DNA of 64,000 bases from Lonicera japonica (lineage: Eukaryota; Streptophyta; Magnoliopsida; Dipsacales; Caprifoliaceae), in the NCBI GenBank assembly GCA_021464415.1, contig CM038467.1, positions 49,413,715 through 49,477,714 on the forward strand, written 5' to 3'. Shown here piece after piece: positions 1 through 10,857 of this stretch. A program made the position numbers and the translations under genes. A model generated the notes under the pieces. It was not told the origin of the DNA. It saw only the letters and a program-made list of their open reading frames with translations, and did not search any database. How positions within the stretch are numbered: position 1 is the first letter of the stretch; every line of letters starts with the position of its first letter.

Positions 1-552
1 AACCCGAACCGCAAGGATTGGTCATTAAGACTGACCGACGCACTTTGGGCCTACCGTACTGCGTATAAAGCAACTCTAGATATGTCTCCTTATCGCATTG
101 TGTACGGAAAACCATGTCATTTGCCAGTAGAGTTGGAACACAAATCATACTGGGCAACTAAGATGGTTAACTATGATTTAGAGAAAGCTGGGCTTGACCG
201 TAAGTTGCAATTAGATGAAATAGAGGAGTTGAGAAGAGATGCATATGACAATGCGAAGATAAATAAGGAACGTGCAAAATTTTTTTATGATAAATCCATT
301 TTGAGAAAAGAATTTAAACTCGGGCACAAAGTTCTTGTTTATGATACTCGTCTGCATCTTTTCCCGGGAAAATTGAAGTCTCGATGGACCGGCCCATACG
401 TTGTTCGACACGTATTTCCTTTTGGGGCTGTGGAAATTGAGGATCCCAAAACCGGCTTCGTGTTCAAAGTGAATGGTCAACGTCTTAAGCCGTTTTTGGA
501 ATTCCCACCTCGAGAGGAGTCCACCCCTCTCGAAGACCCGACCTATGCCTAA
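1..552 (+). CDS. pol: Integrase C-terminal part of pol, element A (5' partial)
   Basis: The frame is open from base 1 to a TAA at 550-552 (183 codons). It starts inside the integrase core, at the NPNRKDW stretch that follows the catalytic glutamate in this family, and runs through [19 protein letters not shown], the usual plant gypsy motif. The basic tail has the [12 protein letters not shown] motif that binds DNA in Ty3/gypsy integrases, and it ends in [12 protein letters not shown]. No stop or frameshift is seen here, whereas the same region in element B has several, so A is the better preserved copy. An ATG at 82 is internal and not a real start. The upstream catalytic residues lie outside the window, so activity cannot be judged. 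Confidence 0.9.
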   Translation, partial: NPNRKDWSLRLTDALWAYRTAYKATLDMSPYRIVYGKPCHLPVELEHKSYWATKMVNYDLEKAGLDRKLQLDEIEELRRDAYDNAKINKERAKFFYDKSILRKEFKLGHKVLVYDTRLHLFPGKLKSRWTGPYVVRHVFPFGAVEIEDPKTGFVFKVNGQRLKPFLEFPPREESTPLEDPTYA

Positions 553-1247
553 CAAGCATGGGTCGATTTTGTAAATAATAGTTTTGTTAGTATTTTTGAG
601 TTTCAGGAATTTCCATCGGAGAGTCGGGTGTGATTGGGAAAGTTTGAATCAAGTTGAGGGGAAGAATTGAGGTGTAGAAGAGCAAGGCAGGCAAACAAAA
701 TTTTTCTGGCAGATTGATCCATGATCGATCATGCCCTCCCCATGATCGATCATGGGTGAAAATTTTCGAATGCAATTTGAAGCAAGATCGATCATGGCCA
801 TTCCATGATCGATCATGGAAAAAACACCATATGGGCAGAGCACAGCATGATCGATCATGGTCATACCATGATCGATCATTGTACAAATAATGGCTGGGCA
901 GAGCAACCCATGATCGATCATGGGTTGGCCATGATCGATCATGGCCGCGACTTAAAACAGGGGAACCGTAAAATCTCGACCATTTCTCACTTCCTCTTCT
1001 CCCAAATCCATTTCGAGCTCTAGCCCTTTCTCCCCCATTCTTCCTAAATCTTCTCTAAACACCATTTCCATCCATCCCCACCTAGATTCAACCATCAAAT
1101 CCCTCAATTTCCAACCCCAATCATCAAACCCATCTCAAAAATCCCTTTTTTTTTTTTTCCCTCTCTCATCACCATTTTCGAGCCCTAGCAACTCAAAGCT
1201 TCAAATTCCTCCTCTCCACCTCCTCTAAAGCATAGCATTCCTCCATT
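553..1247 (+). other. Spacer between pol and third ORF of element A
   Basis: This is non-coding. It contains the palindrome array at 719-946 and then a pyrimidine-rich leader (about 1010-1190), including a T run at 1147-1160 followed by TTTTCGAG at 1176-1183. That layout would suit a 3' splice site or a promoter leader for the ORF at 1248, but the sequence alone cannot say which. Short reading frames of repeated HDRSW or MIDHG units here are only the palindromes read as codons. Confidence 0.7.
719..946. repeat. Array of eight CCATGATCGATCATGG palindromes
   Basis: Eight full or nearly full copies of the 16-bp perfect palindrome CCATGATCGATCATGG lie between 719 and 946, spaced about 20-45 bp apart. 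The last two copies and the TTGG between them (908-946, 39 bp) are identical to 4109-4147 in the LTR of the same element. The array sits about 300 bp upstream of the third ORF. See the findings for a possible regulatory role. Confidence 0.95.
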
Positions 1248-2447
1248 ATGTCTTCCTCCAACCCTCCCACTAAGCCGCTTACCATTGAAGCCGCGAGAGG
1301 CGGCTATCGCGGATTTCGGAGCCGTCAAGAATTTGAGTGGTGGAACTACGCCTTCAAGACGAGGACGGTAGTGATAGAGAGGCCGGTCTTCATCGGTACG
1401 CTGGACGATTTCCCCCAGCGAGCAACGTTTGAGCGGTATCCGGAATGGATTGACTACTTGCGTCAACCAGGTACTCAATGTAATCTCACCATTTGTCGTG
1501 AATTTATTGCAAGTTTGATTCAAGTTCCCGATACACCATATACATATGTTGCTCATGTTCGAGGCAGAACGGTTCCGTTTAACCTCGAAGTGTTGACTGA
1601 GATTACGGGAATCTCAGCTTTGCCACCTAATGCTCATGACCTCCCCTATTCGGACACTACCAACTATTTAGAGCCGAGCCCTAGCGATCTAGCCACATTT
1701 CTAGCCGGTGAACCCAGAGAATGGATTGGGAACCAATTCGATAGGAGCCACATACGTGAGGGATTTAGAACTCTTTGGCTGGTAATTGCCAACGCTTTGG
1801 ACCCAACTTCCCATACCCAGCACCTTTACCCGTCTCAGGCTTATGTACTATACGCCATAGCAACGAACAAGCGCTGCTGCTTGTTGCATCATATCATTGG
1901 GCGAATAGCGCGAATCATCGATTTGGTTGCCCACAATGAAACAATCAAATTTGGGTCTTTGATCACTAAGGTGTGTTTGCGAGCGGGGGTAATTGAGAGA
2001 GCCGACGATGTGAAGAAAATGCCTAGGGCGCCGCTGAATAGGTCCACCCAAACTCGAGCCGCTGGTCAACTGAGGAACAGGCCGAGTTCTTCCACAGCCG
2101 CACCACAACAGGGTGATAGCGAAGAAGAAGGGGCAGAGGAAGCAGGAGCGGATATTCCGGGTCAGTCAAGGCGTAGAAGAAGGGCAAGCTCTGGGCCTGT
2201 GGATGACAATAGGGAGTTCATTAGAGAGCAGTTTGAACAAATGACTGCCTTGATCCACAACGGATTCGCGGGTGTGAATGAGAGGGTGGAGATTATGATA
2301 TCGCGACAGGACCGTCTACAAGAAGAGATAGCAGCCCAGGTCGAGGCACGAGTTGCAGAGCAGATGGCAGCTCAGCAGGAGTTCATTCGCCAGCAGTTCG
2401 AGGCGTTGTATGGTCGATTCACCCCACCCCCACCTCCCGACATGTGA
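1248..2447 (+). CDS. Athila third ORF (plant transposon protein domain), intact
   Basis: This 399-codon ORF is the only long intact reading frame in the window. It lies downstream of pol in the place where Athila elements carry an extra, sometimes called env-like, ORF. Residues about 30-245 form the conserved globular part (WWNYAFKTRTVVIERPVFIG near the start, then LEVLTEITGISALP and LYPSQAYVLY). I assign this from memory to the 'putative plant transposon protein' family, whose function is unknown. Next come a low-complexity acidic linker (EEEGAEEAGAD), a basic cluster RRRRR near residue 308, a predicted coiled coil (about 322-388) rich in Q and E, and a proline tail. I see no signal peptide or membrane segment, so an envelope role is not supported; nucleic-acid binding or oligomerisation would fit better. 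The first ATG in good context was taken as the start. A diverged, broken homologue is at 61908-63100. Confidence 0.85.
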   Translation: MSSSNPPTKPLTIEAARGGYRGFRSRQEFEWWNYAFKTRTVVIERPVFIGTLDDFPQRATFERYPEWIDYLRQPGTQCNLTICREFIASLIQVPDTPYTYVAHVRGRTVPFNLEVLTEITGISALPPNAHDLPYSDTTNYLEPSPSDLATFLAGEPREWIGNQFDRSHIREGFRTLWLVIANALDPTSHTQHLYPSQAYVLYAIATNKRCCLLHHIIGRIARIIDLVAHNETIKFGSLITKVCLRAGVIERADDVKKMPRAPLNRSTQTRAAGQLRNRPSSSTAAPQQGDSEEEGAEEAGADIPGQSRRRRRASSGPVDDNREFIREQFEQMTALIHNGFAGVNERVEIMISRQDRLQEEIAAQVEARVAEQMAAQQEFIRQQFEALYGRFTPPPPPDM

Positions 2448-3789
2448 TGCGATTTGCTAAATCCTGAAAACTCTTTAAGTACCTATATTTATGCTTAGTT
2501 TTATTTTATTTCTTTTGGGTTGTATTAGAATTGAGACTTGATGTTAACTCTAGAACTTGGTTTTAATGATTGAATATTATAGTTTATGCTTTTGAATTCT
2601 AATTCTAACCCGTTTTGTGAATAGTTTTTGTTTATCTCTTATTTTTGTCTCATGGAGAGCAAAGCCATTGTAGCCCTTCCGTGCGTTGTTATTGTTCTCT
2701 TTACATTGAGGACAATGTGTGTTTCAAGTTGAGGGGGGTACGTTATTTTGTGTTTATTTTGTTTGGCTTGCTATCAGTCATTCCCATGAGTAGAAGAGAT
2801 TTGTTCAATTTTTTTGAGAAGTTTGAAAATTGATGATTGATTGATATTTTGTTCGATGTAGATTATTGTTTCATTAGCTTTTGGCTTGAAATCTTTGATC
2901 TAGATAGGAATTTGAATGATAATCTAAATTGCCTTGCTCCACTTAGTCTCATATCCCGTTATATTCTCTTGCTCCACATGCTAGATTGCTTTGGTTGTTT
3001 CCAATTCGGTAATAACACTTAGATTTATTTTCATTGAGAGAAGAGGAATTTTTGTCCAAAAATGATGGAAGCTCTTTCGAAAAGATCCTCCAATGAGAGG
3101 GCAAAAGCATAGCACTTTGATAACTTGGATGACTTTTATCCTAATATTGACTTAAAGCTTCACTTGACTAAATCTTAAGTCTCTTTGTCTAATATTACGG
3201 ATGGGTAAAGGTTACCATATGGGAAAGGGTGAATAGCTTCCTTTAAGCTCCAATGAATGAGCAGTAATGAGAAATTTCATAAGTGAGACCGCTGCCCCTC
3301 ATAGAGATGAAAACCGCCCTGATCTAATTTAGCAAAAATTTCCAAGAAAAGATAAAGAAAGTGTTTAGAATTGACAAATCTCGGAGCTTTTGTTTTTGAA
3401 AAAGTTCTCTCTTCCTTCTCAAATGACTATGACTCTTTGTGTTTATATTGAATTGCTTGAATCGAAGTCTAGTATGTGAGCATTGGAGAATATGAGATTG
3501 TGTTCTAAAGGAGATAGGTGAATTAGACAATCATTCAAAAGTCCATCTTTCTGGAAAATTGATAGTAATGCCTTTTGCTTTGCAAATTGAAACTTGAATC
3601 TTCATTCTCATCATTCATCATGATCAAACTCCTTATGTTTGTAGGTATCATTTCTGAAAACCTTCACGAGATGCAACTCGTCTTCTTTGGGAACTTAGAA
3701 GTTAATAACTTTTTGTATAGCATATTAATTTTTGTAATTATATAATTTTGTCTTGCTAAGGGACTAGCAAGAGATAAGTTGAGGGGAGT
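2448..3789 (+). other. 3' spacer and polypurine tract of element A
   Basis: This stretch of about 1.3 kb has no convincing ORF. It aligns closely with 63101-64000 in element B, so it is part of the element and not host DNA. It ends in the purine run GAGGGGAG (3781-3788) directly before the LTR, the expected polypurine tract for plus-strand priming. A second purine-rich stretch, TTGAGGGGGGTA at 2730-2741, resembles an internal polypurine tract. Confidence 0.8.
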
Positions 3790-5448
3790 TGATAAACGCA
3801 TAATATTGTCATGCATAAGCTCTTTCCCATAGTCGCATGACGCGTTTGTTGCTTTAATTATGCCTAATTATCCTCTTATCTCGAGATTAGTGTCTTGGCG
3901 AGTTTCGTATCTAACATCGTCCCGCTAGGTGTGCTTTTGTTGTGTTTCTATGTGTTTATAGGCATAGGATGCAATGGCCTTCGAATGATTGATCAAGCGC
4001 TAATGAAAAGCTCGCAAAATGCTGATCTGAGGAATTTCCCAGAAGCATGATCGATCATGGGTTTACCATGATCGATCATGGTACAAACTGGCATTTAGGC
4101 AGAAGACGCCATGATCGATCATGGGTTGGCCATGATCGATCATGGCCCTGGCAACTTGGCCATTTCACACCCAAAATGGGCTATTTTAGTGGTTCAAGCT
4201 ATTTTAGATATTTAGTTAGATATTTTTCTCCCTTTTAATATATATTATTTCTTTTACTTTAAAGGGAGGATTTTTGTCTATTTTGGAACACACTTAGAGT
4301 TTTAGAGAGAGGGGAGAGCTCACTTGTTGATTGTTCTTCATTTCTCCATTGTAAGTGCTTAATTTGTAAGAATGATTTCTTCTTCTATGATATTTGTTCT
4401 TGCATCTATTATGGAGTAGTCTATTACTAAGGTTACGGAGGTTGATTGTGATATGATTTTTGGTGATTAATGGCTCAATCCATATCTAAAGTTTGATAAA
4501 TATTTGTGAATCTTCTTCTTCTTCATCATATCTTCCATTATTTCAAGCTTTCTAGGTATTTTCATATTATGTTAAGACTTTATATGCCTTGTATATTTAG
4601 TTCTTGGTTGTTAATGAGCATACAACATATTCATATGGTTCTAGAAAGCTTGTAGTCTTTTTCCCCCAACCATGGAGTTTTTCCCTCTTCATAGAAATTA
4701 TGAATAGTTCTCAAAACTCCATAGATGGATTTTAAATTTGTTTAGCTTATCTTTGATTCATTTATTGATATATTGAGTGCTTCTTACACTTTATGTGATA
4801 CTTAGACTCTTTATTTTCTACCATATGTGATAAACGATGAGTTGACTAATTTATCCCATAAACTTTATTCCGTTTCATTGTTAGGATTCACTTTATAATT
4901 TTCATTCTTTAAATCATGAGATTACTACACTTACTTTATGTTAAATCGTTTAATGATGAGTTTGTCATATCTATCTCGGATTAGCTGCATCGGGAATGGG
5001 TTGCCTTGCTTCACACCCGTAGCTAAGAGGTAGGAATGATAACCTCGTCTTTGGTGGAATGTCGTTTGTCTCTTTCTCGATATAGCTTCAACTCGGGAAT
5101 GAGTCGCCTAGCGTCGCACCCTTTGCTATTGAGAGATACACCAACATTCCCCATATTTCGAGAAATCTTGTGTTGAAATCTTTGTATGAGCTAGTGATCA
5201 CCGTCTCTTTAATCGTAACTAACCTCCAACTACCTTAGTGCTTTCTTATTAATTTTCACAACCATTTTACATTTACGTTGTTCGATAACCATTTCATCTT
5301 ACAAGAATCAGAAAACACCGAAATCCGTAATCCATTCCATCCCTTTTCACTTATCCCTGTGGTTCGACACTCGGACTTCCGAGACTATATTACTACTTGA
5401 CGAGCCTGCACTTGGGCTTTAACACAACACACTATTTAATCAGCGTCA
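3790..5448 (+). repeat. 3' LTR of element A
   Basis: This 1,659-bp LTR begins TGATAAACGC after the polypurine tract and ends CAGCGTCA. It was delimited by comparison with the 5' LTR of element B, which ends TCGGCGTCA just before a tRNA-Asp-type primer site. It carries four palindromes (4045-4147), an AT-rich TATA-like stretch near 4237, and a TTTAGAGAGAGGGGAG leader motif at 4300-4315. The two elements' LTRs are clearly related but diverged. Confidence 0.9.
4045..4147. promoter_or_regulatory. LTR palindrome module, CCATGATCGATCATGG x4
   Basis: Four copies of the 16-bp palindrome (one starting GC instead of CC) lie 255-357 bp into the LTR and about 155 bp upstream of the TAGAGAGAGG leader. 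The last pair is identical over 39 bp to the pair at 908-946. The location in U3 suggests binding sites for a dimeric factor; that is inference. Confidence 0.55.
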
Positions 5449-6819
5449 TCTTTGCTGTTTTCAACTCCACGCTTTGATTTTTCCTAATTTGGCCTTGAGA
5501 TAAACATTAATGGGAGCATTATAGTGGCTTATCCATTTTACCTTGCTACAGTGCCCACGTGAAAAGCACAGCTTGTTGTGAGCACCCCAACCTGCGACAA
5601 GGAGGCGTTATAACATGTGCATGCTGAAGCTTTGGTGAATGAAGTGTACCTGTGAACCGGGAGAGTTCCCACCTAAAAAAGTAAAATTCAACTTAATTTA
5701 GCTCTTCCTTAAAAATTAAAAAAAAAGGGAGCTCCATCCAATATTAATTTAAATATGCTTGTATGGATCTGTAAGAGTTTATTGATTTATGTATCCCAAA
5801 AGTAATGACATTAATTGTGAAATCTTTTAATAATTACCTACACAATCCAATTTAAAAATGTTAACAAAATTGAAAGTTATGTCTTTATATATGCTTGTAA
5901 AATTTTATAATTAATTACATGTGTTTGGTTAAGATTCCAAAAAATCTAACAAGAACCATGCCCCTTCATGTCCCTCATGTGAATCAACTTTCATACTATT
6001 TAATTGTACTCTTGTCTTGACGATGAATTAAGTTGAGAGTTTCATAAAATTAAGAGCAATCCGAGAGTTACAACTTAGAGCTTTTAAGGCTCAAGCCGCA
6101 CTAAGACGCCAAAGTCTCTTAGGGGCCTAGATCATAGGGCAAGGTATGTGCCTTAATGAAGAGAAATGCATACTATAAAAAGCATAAAGATATAACTTCA
6201 AATGATTTACAAGCAATTTAGAATGATTTCAATCATTTAGATAAAATATTTATATCAGTTAACATAATTTACAATAGTTCCATATATCTTTCCAGAGTTT
6301 AAAGCAATACTAATGGCCATAGAAGTAGGTTTAATTTTGTCACGATCCTAGTGTTGTGTGCAAGCTGCTATATATGGCTCGATAAGACGATAATAAATGC
6401 TAGCAAGCTACGCATTATTGATGTTCATCCCACATTGCCTAGGTGAAGTGAACTGATGTGCTATGTATATGTGGTCAATAGTACTTCTTAGTAAGATGCA
6501 TTTTGGGGATAAAATTAAAGCAAAACTGTGAGTGTGTGAACCCAAAATCTGGTGCATTTTCACTATAAAATAGAAATATAACAAGATATTCACTTTTACT
6601 AAGCAACGACTAACAATTAAAAAGTAGGAAACCATAGGCTAGCTAGAAACTAGTAATTCAATCTAGGCACTACCCAAGTCTCGACGCAAAAACAAGTTCC
6701 TAGAGCATTAAAAATGGTGCACTTCTCCCTCCTTTTCTCTTTGATATAAAAAATGTTTATCCTATAATTCCCACACCATGAAATGGCCAGTAGCGCAATA
6801 CATGCATGTACCTGATGGA
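5449..6819. other. Intergenic DNA without recognisable gene
   Basis: AT-rich sequence directly beyond the LTR of element A. I see no ORF with a recognisable domain, no structural RNA and no terminal repeats. Short minus-strand frames near 6408-6832 show no family resemblance. Confidence 0.6.
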
Positions 6820-7810
6820 AACTTAATATCATAATCGTTTAATATTACGTATAGACCGAATAAATTTTTTATCTAAAATCTTAGTGCGGAATCAGATTTT
6901 AATTACCTTCAAGATCTCTCTAGTTTGATCTCGTCTCAGCACGAACAAGAATTGGTGTAGAAGAATCTAGAACACGGGCTCGATGGAACCTCACGATCTT
7001 CTATTGTATTCTTTTTGTCGTGCTATCTTGTATCGAGTGTGAGCTGCGATATCACCAAAATTTTCTCAAGCTCTCTCAAAGGCACAAACCCTAAATTTGT
7101 GAGAATTATTTTACTACGAGAAAAGGTAAGGCCGGCGGGTATATATTGCTACGATATGAATCCTAAGGAGAAATAAGTGTTTGGGCTTACTATGAAAAGC
7201 TGTAATTCTAATTCGATTATGAATTAATTCCTTCAATAAATTATAATTCACACCACTAAAGAATTATAATTGTACTTCCGTCCTTATCTTAAAATTATAT
7301 TTCAAGCTCCTTTCTAATAAATTGCTTATTATTCTCCCCACATTAGGATTATAGATAACCATCATTTAAATTAAATTACTGACAATTATATTTGAATAAC
7401 TTCTTAATTCTTGAGCTTACCACTTAACTTATTTGACATGTTGGATTAACATAATCCACCTGCAGGGTTTGACATGATCGAAACTTATAAGTTTCTCAAG
7501 GGGTTATCGCCAATCCCTATATTAGGACGTGAATTCCATCAATAATTAGTATTCATCATATATATATATAGTGTCGTTATGCAATTCATAGAGCTTATTG
7601 ATTCATAAATGAATCTCACTCTTAATGAGTTAAAACAACAAACACTATAAATATATGTTTATTAGTTATTTTAAGATTAAGAGCATAAGCAATCATAATA
7701 GCCATGAGATTGTAAATTGTTTTATATAGTCAGTATAAAAACAATTAACCCAAACAGGTCATGTTCAATACACAAAGTATACTAGCACAACAAGTTGAAA
7801 CTATATTGTT
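6820..7810 (-). repeat. Probable copia-type LTR, minus strand
   Basis: Read on the minus strand, this stretch looks like a long copia LTR. It has a U3-like AT-rich part with CCTGCAGGTGGATTATG, a TATA-like ATATATACCCGCC (near 7140), then an exon-like leader with GTTCGTGCTGAGACGAG and a stretch ending TTAAGTTTCCATCA. The layout resembles the solo LTR at 53885-55186. I found no matching target-site duplication or flanking internal region, so both limits are estimates. Confidence 0.45.
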
Positions 7811-8084
7811 TCATGTGGTCAAGATAAACTACTAAAACATGTGTTACAATCATACCGATGGATTTCCAATTCGATTTAAGACTATGAACTACTAAACTTA
7901 TATTCCACAAGAACCGATGATATGATCCTCTGTGTGTAAGCTAAACTGTACGCACCAAATCATATACTATATGAAATAAAAGACACACTTGCATAGTATT
8001 TAAACAAATAACATAACGCAACAATTGCCCATAAAGATTCTCATTAAAATAGCAAAACCGAGTCTATATAACATATCAAAACTA

Positions 8085-8925
8085 ATAATAATAGAACTAT
8101 AACTTTTAGTATATCACTCTAATAGTACCTTCGCAAGGAACGTCGTCTTTTACAGTAAAATAATTTGAATAATTGTTAACTAGCAACAATGTTCAGCCTC
8201 CTAAGTCCTCCAATTTCATCCACCTTATGTCGAGAAGATTAAACTCATAAACCTCATGTTCTATCTTAAATTCAACAGCAGCTCTTTTGTTTAGTATCAT
8301 CAATAAATCGCCGTCTGATTCAATCAAGTAAGCAAAATCTATAACCATTTCACAGTGTGTGCAAGCACAAGGTAACAATTCTTCCATTGGTAAAGGATAA
8401 AAATATTTAACTTTTGGGCACATTATATCAATCTCGCAAAGTACAAGAAACATGTTAATGCCAATCCTAAAAAAATGGTCCTTATAAAAGATTATGTCTG
8501 TGAAATAACCATACTCGTGATGTTCTCACTGACAATGATCTTGTAGTGCGATACATTCTTAAATCCTGGTCATGAATAAGCTAAGCTGTCATAATCCTTA
8601 TAAATTACAATAATAACAATATTATTGTTGTGACTAACAGAAGATGGCATATCAAATACTATGCCTTTTGTGATTATATAACTGTGAAATGTTGGAATTG
8701 TGATTTGAACTCCTGTCAGTGGGTTGATTAGTACGGTCGTATCATGGAGATTGCCTTAGGTGAAGACCCAACCATTTGAAGATCCCCAGCAACTCTCTGC
8801 TTGGTTTAACAGTGGTAGTTTTATGTCTTATTTCTTGTTCCTCTCTAGATTCTAAAACCATCTCGTGTTTTACATTTTACGGATTCAGTGATAAGTGACC
8901 ATGAAAACCAAGGAACACAAGGCTT
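8085..8925 (-). pseudogene. DUF295 (F-box-associated, KIB1-4 type) gene remnant
   Basis: Minus-strand reading in stop-interrupted frames gives the hallmark series of plant DUF295 proteins: a leucine-proline segment, CWGSSNGWVFT near the start, then LINPLTGVQITIP, a K-G-I-V-F-D-MPSS stretch, a PGFKNV stretch, and an acidic block (YLIESDGDLLMIL) followed by VYEFNLLDIRWMKLEDLGG. This order (GSS-GW, NPLTG-I-LP, ESDG-LL, F-LD--RW-----LG) is how the C-terminal propeller of DUF295 F-box-like proteins reads. At least four stops interrupt it (after the VFT stretch, after AYS, in the SQT region and after LGG), so it is a pseudogene. The longest clean piece is 8193-8453. Such genes form large, fast-evolving plant families. 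This is the only host-type gene in the window that lies outside a mobile element, as far as I can see. Confidence 0.75.
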
Positions 8926-9084
8926 TCAATGTTCCTTTACTACGGCTAATCGCCAAGAAGTACATGCATTAAAATCCTCAACATCACTTAATCTATTTGT
9001 TATAGCTCCAATTAGATCTTATAGAAAGTGAGACCAATTGGCCATCTTCATTACTGCAACCTAAAATCCTTAACTACATCTAAA

Positions 9085-9715
9085 AATCAAGCATTTAATG
9101 GAATTTGAGGATTTGCACCAAGCCTTGTTTCTTCAAGTGCTTTGACAGTGTCATCGAGAGTTAGAAACATATGGTGGTGGAGGAAAGCGGCTTGAACTGG
9201 TTCAAACCGATTATGGAGAGCCATTAGGAGTGTTATCACTTGTTGTTGATCCCTGTGGCTAGTAAATTTGGCAGTGTTAGTGGGGCATGCACAAATAGGT
9301 TTCGAATGGGCCAATTGATCCCATAAGACTTCCATCTCGAATAGAATTTCATCGATGGTTTGACTCGGCTGCTAACGTTTGGCGTGGAGAGCAGTCTGAA
9401 GTTGATTCTAGTGAGCAAGCTCCTTGGTGATGTCCATAGGTTTAAGAAAGTCCCAAACTTCGTTTCCAGAGGAAAATCACCTAAATTGTTTATTGATGGT
9501 GGGAATCGAAGTATTACAGCACCAAGTAATGATATTGCCATGCTTCCTTATCCATTCGTCCTTTTGAACTGGGGTGGTCACTTATTCGGTCAAAATACGC
9601 CAGACTCAATGAGCTTGGAGATAATTGGACATGGCCTGAGCCCAATGGATGTACTTTGGGCCATTAATGGTGACATAAATAGGTCGAGAGACTCGGGAAA
9701 GATCCATGTAGGTAG
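9085..9715 (-). pseudogene. gag: Copia-type gag remnant, minus strand
   Basis: On the minus strand the sequence reads as the N-terminal half of a copia-type gag (UBN2 family): INGPKYIHWAQAM at the start, then WRILTE, W-C-C-NTSIP, a VWDFLKP-like segment, and finally EVLWDQLAHSKP with R-QQQVITLLMALHNRFEPVQ and a closing LDDTVKALEETRLG. Stops and at least one frame change break it, and it ends at a TAA at 9085-9089, short of the zinc knuckle. A tRNA-Met primer site lies 570 bp upstream on the same strand (10288-10299), consistent with one truncated minus-strand copia element whose pol is missing. The plus-strand frame at 9360-9737 is its shadow. Confidence 0.7.
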
Positions 9716-10299
9716 GTCAAAAAAATTAATAATTTAAATGTTAATTCTAGATAAATGGGAAAAAATGAGGAAGCTTAGAAATAACTGAAAAGTTTGGGGT
9801 CCATCTGGAACTAACACAAAAGTTTTGTAATATAAAAATGACTACATAGTTTGGAGTCAATATGGGAATAACTGGAGAGTTTGGGGGTGGAGGCATGTGA
9901 AAATGGCAGAAGGTTACTGGGCAGATTCAGGAGGTGCGTGGCAGTGCATGTGGTGGCCTTTGGTGGCACTAGAAACGAGGCGGGATCGTCTGGAGATGGG
10001 GAAGATCTTGGTATGGGTTTGGGATAATTTTCTGGATGTGATAAACGAAGATTTGGAGGTAGGTATATCTAGGGCTTTACAGTTCCATTGATGGCACATG
10101 AGGGCGCGTGTTAGTGTTTTGAACGCGATTACGATCGGTAGGATGCTAGGAAGGGTTTGATATAGGTTTGGTGTACTTTGGAGACCTTATGTGGATGAAC
10201 AAGCTTCTGAAGAGAGTTTTGGTTTATTTAGATGTTTAGGATTTTGATTGGAGGCTAAAGGATGATTGCTGGTGGAGGATCAGACTTGCTCTGATACCA
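9716..10299 (-). other. Leader and tRNA-Met primer site of the minus-strand copia remnant
   Basis: The plus strand at 10288-10299 reads GCTCTGATACCA, the complement of TGGTATCAGAGC, the primer site matching the 3' end of plant initiator tRNA-Met. Between it and the gag remnant lies an untranslated leader. The matching LTR should lie just above 10300, but its ends are not clear; the region to 10770 shows no other feature. Confidence 0.6.
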
Positions 10300-10857
10300 A
10301 GTTAGAGTTTATATTGAATTGAATTGATGATAAAAGGTATACAATGAGACCCTAGCTTATATAGGCGTGAAAAAGATACAATACAAGGAAGGAGAATAAT
10401 CATAATTAATACCCAATGTCTATACAAAGAAACGACAACTATATACATGTGGACAAAATATATGAATGTGAATAAAATGTTTGTATGCTATGCTAACAAT
10501 ACTATTAAATAGAAAATGAAGGAATGAATACATGCATGAAATATCAGGCACAAATATTCAGGAGTGCATCTACGCACACAACCCCTCGCAAGCCCTAGGC
10601 AGCCCATGCACACACAACGATTGCATACAGCAGCAAAAGCGGTCCCAAAACACACAACTGTGACCCAGTGCAACGACTTAGCAATACATGTACAAAACAA
10701 CAAAGCCTATGTATATATCTTATCTGATTCCATCATTTTATCATATATTGAAACTCAAAGCAATGGGTAACGGTAATAGAAATTTAGTCTAAATTATGAG
10801 TAGTGTTGATTTTTAATAATTTTAACGGGGCACAATAGAATCATGCTTTGAACAACT

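Larger units (their letters stand above)
1..5448 (+). mobile_element. Athila-like Ty3/gypsy element A, 3' part
   Basis: The window opens inside this element, so its 5' LTR, gag and most of pol are missing. In order it shows the integrase C-terminus, a spacer packed with CCATGATCGATCATGG palindromes, a third ORF of the plant-transposon-protein type, a long 3' spacer, a polypurine tract and a 1,659-bp 3' LTR beginning TG and ending CA. Its integrase tail, third ORF, 3' spacer and LTR can be aligned by eye with element B at the other end of the window, which has the same orientation and defines the LTR limits. The third ORF after pol and the tRNA-Asp primer site of element B point to the Athila branch of Ty3/gypsy. 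The 5' target-site duplicate is outside the window, so the insertion boundary rests on the LTR end alone. Confidence 0.9.

Noticed and set aside
719..946. CRISPR-like array of regularly spaced repeats
   Set aside because: Repeats are palindromes with 4-40-bp spacers of uneven length inside a plant retrotransposon, and the context is eukaryotic.
587..1023. Several short ORFs of repeated HDRSW or MIDHG units on both strands (also at 4047-4238 and 61496-61831)
   Set aside because: They are the CCATGATCGATCATGG palindromes read as codons; they occur on both strands and are not conserved as frames.
1248..2447. Third ORF as a retroviral-type envelope gene
   Set aside because: No signal peptide, membrane segment or cleavage motif can be seen in the 399 residues.
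9360..9737. 125-codon plus-strand ORF
   Set aside because: Antisense shadow of the minus-strand copia gag remnant.
10488..10770. Overlapping ORFs of 71 and 68 codons on opposite strands
   Set aside because: No motif; the region is probably LTR or leader of the minus-strand copia remnant.
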